The notes beneath the pieces were generated by a model. It saw nothing but the letters and a program-made list of their open reading frames with translations. It was not told the DNA's origin and did not search any database. Positions 59,103-64,000 of a stretch of DNA of 64,000 nt are shown here, in pieces. A program made the translations under genes and the position numbers. How positions within the stretch are numbered: the first letter of the stretch is position 1; every line of letters starts with the position of its first letter. This stretch comes from JACVRW01 sp963716215 (GTDB taxonomy: Bacteria; Actinomycetota; Thermoleophilia; Solirubrobacterales; Thermoleophilaceae), in contig OY970298.1 of assembly GCA_963716215.1 (NCBI GenBank), forward strand, positions 3,224,001 to 3,288,000, read 5' to 3'.

Positions 59103-60238
59103 CTAGGCGACCGTCACGTCGCGCTCGGGGTAGACGGCGTCCCCGGTCCGCTTCGCGCGATACAGGCAGGCATCCGCGCGCACCACCAGATCGGCGGCCG
59201 ACAGATCGTCCGGCTCCCGGCACGCGACCCCGATCGACACGGTGGCGCCCGGGATCGCGGCCTCGGGCGGACCCAGCCTCCGACGCGCATCCTGAGATCC
59301 TCCGCGAGCGCGGAGGCGGCGGCCAGGTCGGTCGCGGGACAGAGCACGGCGAACTCGTCCCCACCCAGCCGCGCGACGTGATCGGCCGCGCGCACCCGGG
59401 TGCTCAGCACGTTGGCGGTCGCCTCGAGCACGCGATCGCCCGTGGCGTGCCCGAAGCCGTCGTTGATCTCCTTGAGCCGGTCCACGTCGCAGACCAGCAC
59501 AGCGAGGGCCGTGTCGTGGCGACGAGCGCGCTCGAACTCGCGCGCGAGCGTCTCGTCCCAGCTGCGGCGGTTGGCCAGGCCGGTCAGCGAGTCCTCCCGG
59601 CTGATGCGCTCCAACTGCGCCACGAGCTCGTTGTTGCGCTCCTGCTCCTGTTCCAGCTCCAACCTGCTGCTGAACTCCTGCCAGGCGGTCCGCTGGCGGT
59701 GCAGCTGCCCTACGAGCGCGACCAGGGATGCCGTGCCCAGGTAGAAGCCGATCGTGGCGAGCGCTGCGTCGTCGAGCATGTCGGGCGCCGTGAGGATCGC
59801 GACGGCGAGCGCGGCCCAGGTGATCCCGATCAGCGCCGCTGTGTACTGCCACGACCAGATCAGCAGGAACGCGCTGGTGAAGATGGCGAGCGACATGCCG
59901 AGCGCGTAGGGCGCATGGGCATCGTCCACGCGGGCGATCATGTACGCGATCGCCACCTGGATGACACTCATCATGAGCAGCATCACGAGCTCGGGGTAGC
60001 GCCGCCCCAGGCGGGTGAACAGGCTCAGCCAGAGCGCGAGCAGCGGCAGCTCGAGGACCAGCCGCAGGGTCGCGAAGTCGCCCGCGTTGCTCGGGTCGAC
60101 GAGATAGTCGAAGCCGGCCCAGAGGGGAAATCCGACGACCGCGATCAGCCCCGCGGGCACCGCGGTGGCGTGCGTGGCGCGCTTGACCTCCGCGCGGAAT
60201 GCGGGCCGCGTGCCGTTGTCGTTGGCGTCGCCTGCCAT
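59103..60238 (-). pseudogene. Membrane diguanylate cyclase with a C-terminal frameshift
   Basis: The first ~325 codons from ATG 60238 are a normal GGDEF protein: six membrane helices (residues ~25-180), coiled linker, DSLTGLANRRSWDETLAREF, CDVDRLKEINDGFGHATGDR, RAADHVARLGGDEFAVLCPA (intact RxxD I-site and GGDEF). Then near 59265-59310 the frame breaks: the expected end, GATVSIGVACREPDDLSAAD followed by ADACLYRAKRTGDAVYP, is read only in the -1 frame ending at 59103. As it stands, translation continues in the wrong frame to 59114 (374 aa, Pro/Arg/Ser-rich junk end). Either a true mutation or a one-base sequence error. Confidence 0.7.
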
Positions 60239-60377
60239 TTGAGGAATCCCATCGGCGCCCGCGCGACGGGTCTTGAGGTCCGCACGGCGCGGCCTAGAGC
60301 GGCTCGCCCTGTCCCACAGGTGGATCGCCGCCCCCGGACGGTGTACGGTCGGTTGGCTCCCGGCCTAAGGAGTCCCC

Positions 60378-61034
60378 ATGGACTCGCCCCGTCTCTCGCG
60401 CGACCTGCTCGCCTTCCTGATCGGGGTTCCGATCGCCTGGGCGGTCCTGCTCGTGTTCCACCCGACCGGCGCCGGCGACGATCTCTACCTCGAGCTCCAG
60501 GACCAGGTCACGCCCTGGATGGTCGTGCACCTCGGGATGGTGATCTTCATCCCGCTGATGGCCGGGGTGGTGTTCCTGCTCGTGCGCGGCATCGAGGGCA
60601 CGGCGGCCCGGATCTGCCGCATCGCGCTGGTGCCCTTCGTGGTGTTCTACAGCGCGTGGGAGGTGCTGATGGGGATCGGCACCGGAGTGCTCGTTTACAA
60701 CGTGAACGGCCTCCCGGAAGCCCAGCAGGCGAGTGGCGCGCTCATGGTGAACGACTTCACCGACAACTTCCTGATCCGCGACATGGGCCTGCTCGTCAGC
60801 ATCGGCAGCGTGGCGCTGATCACCGCGCTGATCGCCGCCGGCGTTGCGCTGCGCCGCCAGGCCGGCGTGCCCCTGGCGGTACCGGTCCTGCTCGGGCTCT
60901 CGGCCTTCCTGATCACCGCCCACCCGTTCCCCTTCGGGCCCACCGGGCTGGTGCTGTTCGTCATCGCCGTGGTGCTCTACGCGCGCAGCCAGTCGGCGCC
61001 GCAGATGGCCGCGCCGATGCCGGCGCCCGGGTAG
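60378..61034 (+). CDS. Small polytopic membrane protein, function unknown
   Basis: A 218-aa protein with about six helices: LLAFLIGVPIAWAVLLVFHP, WMVVHLGMVIFIPLMAGVVF, ALVPFVVFYSAWEVLMGIG, LLVSIGSVALITALIAAGVA, LAVPVLLGLSAFLITAHPFP and GLVLFVIAVVLYARS. ATG 60378 has an AAGGAG 6 bp upstream. Conserved-looking polar points are His in FHPTGAGDD and VVHLGM, and the loop NVNGLPEAQQASGAL. No family recognised. The 139-bp gap before it holds only this ribosome-binding region. Confidence 0.58.
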   Translation: MDSPRLSRDLLAFLIGVPIAWAVLLVFHPTGAGDDLYLELQDQVTPWMVVHLGMVIFIPLMAGVVFLLVRGIEGTAARICRIALVPFVVFYSAWEVLMGIGTGVLVYNVNGLPEAQQASGALMVNDFTDNFLIRDMGLLVSIGSVALITALIAAGVALRRQAGVPLAVPVLLGLSAFLITAHPFPFGPTGLVLFVIAVVLYARSQSAPQMAAPMPAPG

Positions 61035-61143
61035 ACCGACACGGGCGAGTCGGTTCGCCTCGATCAAGGCCAAGGCGCTGGCCTCGTAAGCGGAGGGTGT
61101 GCGGGCGCCCGGGAGGACGGGCGCCAAGCGGCGATGTGATCGA

Positions 61144-62694
61144 ATGGCCGCGATGCACACGCCGACGATCGAGCTGACCGGCGACCGGGTCGAGCAGGCC
61201 GACGTCGTGGCCGTAGCTCGGCACGGCGCGGTGGCGCGCCTGTCGGACGCGGCGCGCGCCACGATGGCGGAGAGCGCGGCCGTCGTCGAGCGCCTCGCCG
61301 ACTCCGACCGGCCGGTCTATGGGGTCTCGACCGGCTTCGGGTCGTTGGCCGGCACGTGGATCCCGCCGGAGCGGCGTGAGGAGCTGCAGCGGGCCCTGAT
61401 CCGCTCGCACGCGGCGGGGATGGGTCCGCCGATCGAGCGCGACGCGGTGCGCGCGATGATGTTCCTCCGGGCCCGCTCCCTGGCGATGGGCCGCTCGGGG
61501 GCGCGCCCGATCGTCGCCGAGACGATTCTCGCCCTGCTTGCGGCCGGGCTCGACCCGGTGGTTCCCGAGCACGGGTCGCTCGGGGCGAGTGGCGATCTCG
61601 TGCCCCTCGCTCACTGCGGGCTCGCCCTGATGGGCGAGGGCGAGGTCTGGACCGCCGCGGACGAGCGCGTCCCTGCTGCGGACGGGCTGGCCGCGGTGCC
61701 GATCGAGCCGCTCACGCTGACCGCCAAGGAGGGCCTGGCCCTGATCAACGGCACGGACGGCATCCTCGGCATGCTGCTGCTGGCCCTCCATGACCTGGAG
61801 CGGCTGCTCAAGGTGGCGGACGTGACGGCGGCCATGTCCACGGAGGCGCTGCTCGGCACCGACCGCGCCTTCGCCGCCGACCTGGTGGCCATGCGCCCCC
61901 AGCCCGGCCAGGCGCGCAGCGCGGCCAACCTGACGCGCCTGCTAGCCGGCTCCGAGATCGTGGCCAGCCACCGCCACGACGACCCGCGCGTGCAGGACGC
62001 GTACTCGGTGCGCTGCGCTCCCCAGGTGAACGGGGCCACCCGCGACACCTGGGCCCACGTGCAGACGGTCGCCGACGCCGAGCTGCGATCTGCCATCGAC
62101 AACCCCGTCGTGCTGCCGGACGGACGGGTGGAGTCGTGCGGGAACTTCCACGGAGCGCCGGTGGCGATGGCATGCGACTTCCTCGCGATCGCGGCGGCCG
62201 AGGTCGGGGCGATCGCGGAACGCCGCACCGACCGCATGCTCGACCCGAGCCGCTCGTACGGCCTGCCGCCGTTCCTCACCGAGGACGCCGGGGTGAACTC
62301 CGGGCTGATGCTCGCCCACTACACCCAGGCCGCGATGGTCGCCGAGAACCGCCGTCTGTGCGTTCCCGCCAGCGCGGACTCGCTGCCCACGAGCGCGATG
62401 CAGGAGGACCACGTGTCGATGGGCTGGGGCGCGGCCCGCAAGCTGCGCAGCCTGCTCGCCAACCTGGGCCGCGTCCTCGCCGTCGAGCTCACCTGCGCGG
62501 CGCGGGCGATCGATCTGCGCGCCCCGCTGCAGCCGGCGCCCGGCACCGCGGCCGCCCTCGCGACCGTGCGGGCTGCCGTTCCCGGCGCCGGCCCCGACCG
62601 ATGGCTGGCCCCGGAGCTGGCGGAGGCCGAGGCGCTGGTGGCGTCGGGCGCGGTGCTCGCGGCCGTCGAGGGCGCGATCGGGAGCCTCGAGTGA
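61144..62694 (+). CDS. hutH: Histidine ammonia-lyase
   Basis: A 516-aa enzyme converting histidine to urocanate and ammonia, first step of the Hut pathway. The MIO prosthetic group forms from Ala148-Ser149-Gly150 in HGSLGASGDLVPLAH. Other family text: PVYGVSTGFGSLA (~residue 58), LALINGTDGI (~198), QDAYSVRCAPQVNGA (~285), EHVSMG-like EDHVSMGWGAAR near 420. ATG 61144 or the nearby in-frame ATG 61153. Its TGA overlaps the start of hutU (GTGA), so ammonia-lyase and urocanase are coupled. Confidence 0.93.
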   Translation: MAAMHTPTIELTGDRVEQADVVAVARHGAVARLSDAARATMAESAAVVERLADSDRPVYGVSTGFGSLAGTWIPPERREELQRALIRSHAAGMGPPIERDAVRAMMFLRARSLAMGRSGARPIVAETILALLAAGLDPVVPEHGSLGASGDLVPLAHCGLALMGEGEVWTAADERVPAADGLAAVPIEPLTLTAKEGLALINGTDGILGMLLLALHDLERLLKVADVTAAMSTEALLGTDRAFAADLVAMRPQPGQARSAANLTRLLAGSEIVASHRHDDPRVQDAYSVRCAPQVNGATRDTWAHVQTVADAELRSAIDNPVVLPDGRVESCGNFHGAPVAMACDFLAIAAAEVGAIAERRTDRMLDPSRSYGLPPFLTEDAGVNSGLMLAHYTQAAMVAENRRLCVPASADSLPTSAMQEDHVSMGWGAARKLRSLLANLGRVLAVELTCAARAIDLRAPLQPAPGTAAALATVRAAVPGAGPDRWLAPELAEAEALVASGAVLAAVEGAIGSLE

Positions 62695-64000
62695 GCGCGC
62701 GACCCGTCCACGCCCCGCGCGGCATGGAGCGATCGTGTCGGGGCTGGCCCCAGGAAGCGGCCCTGCGGATGCTGATGAACAACCTCGACCCGGACGTGGC
62801 CGAGCGACCGGACGAGCTGGTCGTGTACGGCGGGACCGGCCGGGCAGCGCGCTCGTGGGACGCCTTCGACGCCATCGTCCGGACGCTGCGGACGCTCGCG
62901 GACGACGAGACCATGCTGGTCCAGTCGGGGAAGCCCGTGGGCGTGTTCCGTACGCACGAGTGGGCGCCGCGCGTGCTGATCGCCAACTCCAACCTCGTGG
63001 GCGAGTGGGCCACCTGGGACGAGTTCCGCCGGCTCGAGGCGCTCGGGCTGACCATGTACGGCCAGATGACGGCGGGGTCCTGGATCTACATCGGCAGCCA
63101 GGGAATCGTGCAGGGCACCTACGAGTGCTTCGCCGAGATCGCCCGGCGGCGCTTCGGCGGCTCGCTGGCCGGCACCGTCACCCTCACCGCGGGACTCGGC
63201 GGCATGGGCGGGGCCCAGCCGCTCGCGGTCACGATGAACGAGGGGGTCGCGCTCTGCGTGGAGGTCGACCGGGATCGCATCCGCCGGCGCCTCGAGACCC
63301 GCTACCTCGACGAGGAGGCGGACGATCTCGCTGACGCGGTCGAGCGTTGCACGCGCGCCAAGCAGGAGCGGCGCGCGCTCAGCGTCGGCCTGTGCGCGAA
63401 CGCCGCCGAGGTCCTTCCCGAGCTGCTCCGCCAGGGCTTCGAGGCAGACGTCGTGACCGACCAGACGAGCGCGCACGACCCGCTCGTGGGCTACGTGCCC
63501 GGCGGCCTGACGCTCGCCGAGGCGGAGAGTCTGCGACGGGACGATCCCCAGGAGTACATCCGCCGCGCTCGCCGTTCGGCCGCCGCCCACTGCTTCGCGA
63601 TGGTCGGCTTCATGGACGCGGGCGCGGAGGTCTTCGACTACGGCAACAGCCTGCGCGCCGAGGCGAAGCTGGGCGGCTTCGAGCGGGCCTTCGACTACCC
63701 GGGCTTCGTGCCGGCCTACATCCGACCGCTGTTCTGCGAGGGCAAGGGGCCGTTCCGGTGGGTGGCCCTGTCCGGCGATCCGGAGGACATCGCCGCCACG
63801 GACCGCGCCGTGCTCGACGAGTTCCCAGAGGACGAGAGCCTCGCGCGCTGGATCCGGATGGCGAGCGAGCGGATCGCCTTCCAAGGGCTGCCGGCGCGGA
63901 TCTGCTGGCTCGGATTCGGGGAGCGACGCCGGTTGGGGCTGCGGTTCAACGAGATGGTCCGCAGCGGCGAGCTGCGGGCACCGATCGTGATCGGGCGCGA
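62691..64000 (+). CDS. hutU: Urocanate hydratase, 3' truncated by window edge
   Basis: Second enzyme of histidine breakdown, adding water across urocanate with tightly bound NAD+. The first ~436 of the usual ~550-560 residues are present: MLMNNLDPDVAERPDELVVY, GGTGRAARSWDAFDAI, MLVQSGKPVGVFRTH, MTAGSWIYIGSQGIVQGTYE, then GTVTLTAGLGGMGGAQPLAV (NAD site) and FGYGN-like FDYGNSLRAEAK. Start GTG 62691 overlaps the hutH stop. No stop before 64000, so the gene continues outside. Confidence 0.95.
   Translation, partial: MSARPVHAPRGMERSCRGWPQEAALRMLMNNLDPDVAERPDELVVYGGTGRAARSWDAFDAIVRTLRTLADDETMLVQSGKPVGVFRTHEWAPRVLIANSNLVGEWATWDEFRRLEALGLTMYGQMTAGSWIYIGSQGIVQGTYECFAEIARRRFGGSLAGTVTLTAGLGGMGGAQPLAVTMNEGVALCVEVDRDRIRRRLETRYLDEEADDLADAVERCTRAKQERRALSVGLCANAAEVLPELLRQGFEADVVTDQTSAHDPLVGYVPGGLTLAEAESLRRDDPQEYIRRARRSAAAHCFAMVGFMDAGAEVFDYGNSLRAEAKLGGFERAFDYPGFVPAYIRPLFCEGKGPFRWVALSGDPEDIAATDRAVLDEFPEDESLARWIRMASERIAFQGLPARICWLGFGERRRLGLRFNEMVRSGELRAPIVIGR

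Noticed and set aside
61035..61143. Possible tRNA or structured RNA in the gap before hutH
   Set aside because: GC-rich hairpins (GGGCGCC pairs) occur, but no cloverleaf, T-arm or known RNA motif can be built.

Overview
The window is very GC-rich bacterial DNA with short intergenic gaps, frequent GTG starts and many ATGA/GTGA stop-start overlaps. Gene content fits an aerobic, high-GC actinobacterium: type I glutamine synthetase, a giant NAD-glutamate dehydrogenase, actinobacterial-style c-di-AMP riboswitches, lexA with a CGAAC-type SOS box, system I (Ccm) cytochrome c maturation and DUF2277. The deep lineage Thermoleophilia/Solirubrobacterales is my best guess, by inference only; no rRNA is present. 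There is no prophage, CRISPR array or insertion sequence. The only island-like piece is a small MerR-controlled module at 20.0-21.8 kb.

Layout. 0-2.4 kb: 3' end of a succinyl-CoA ligase-type operon (sucC-like, sucD-like, ferredoxin, thioesterase). 2.4-6.5 kb: coiled-coil protein, SCP2-like protein, CelD-type acetyltransferase, acyl-CoA dehydrogenase, and an NlpC/P60-like hydrolase under c-di-AMP riboswitch 1. 6.5-13.4 kb: unknown polytopic membrane protein divergent from a TetR-acyl-CoA ligase pair, a DUF255 protein and an M28 peptidase. 13.3-19.9 kb (all minus): MMPL transporter, glnA, HxlR regulator, AhpD-like protein, a small membrane protein under c-di-AMP riboswitch 2, a membrane cytochrome c and a zinc-ribbon protein. 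20.0-21.8 kb: divergent MerR-ynfA / Cys-protein-29-aa ORF-FMN reductase module. 21.8-23.5 kb: RNase P RNA, lexA plus a coupled zinc ribbon, and tRNA-Leu(GAG). 23.5-31.6 kb: a decayed glyoxalase gene, an RTX-like secreted protein, and a complete sugar ABC importer with a Gfo/Idh/MocA dehydrogenase and a divergent ROK regulator. 31.7-41.9 kb: signalling and stress genes (histidine kinase, Bcp peroxiredoxin, diguanylate cyclase, ECF sigma with its membrane partner), a metallophosphoesterase and a CapA-like protein. 42-50.2 kb: NAD-GDH, DUF2277, TldD/TldE, secG. 50.4-54.8 kb: Ccm genes, a cupin and a cation/proton antiporter. 54.8-61 kb: GH2 glycosidase, FUSC-like protein, small secreted proteins and a frameshifted diguanylate cyclase. 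61.1-64 kb: hutH and the start of hutU (histidine degradation).

Functional threads: nitrogen and amino-acid carbon flow (glnA, NAD-GDH, hutHU), acyl-CoA chemistry (ligases, thioesterase, acyl-CoA dehydrogenase), nucleotide second messengers (two c-di-AMP riboswitches, two GGDEF genes) and respiratory cytochrome c assembly. The observations I would follow first are riboswitch 2 and its unrecognised small membrane protein, the MerR module with its doubly coupled 29-codon ORF, a 44-nt palindromic element present twice, the CcmE with Cys-x3-Phe in place of His-x3-Tyr, and a habit of convergent genes sharing one CTAG/CTAA for both stop codons.
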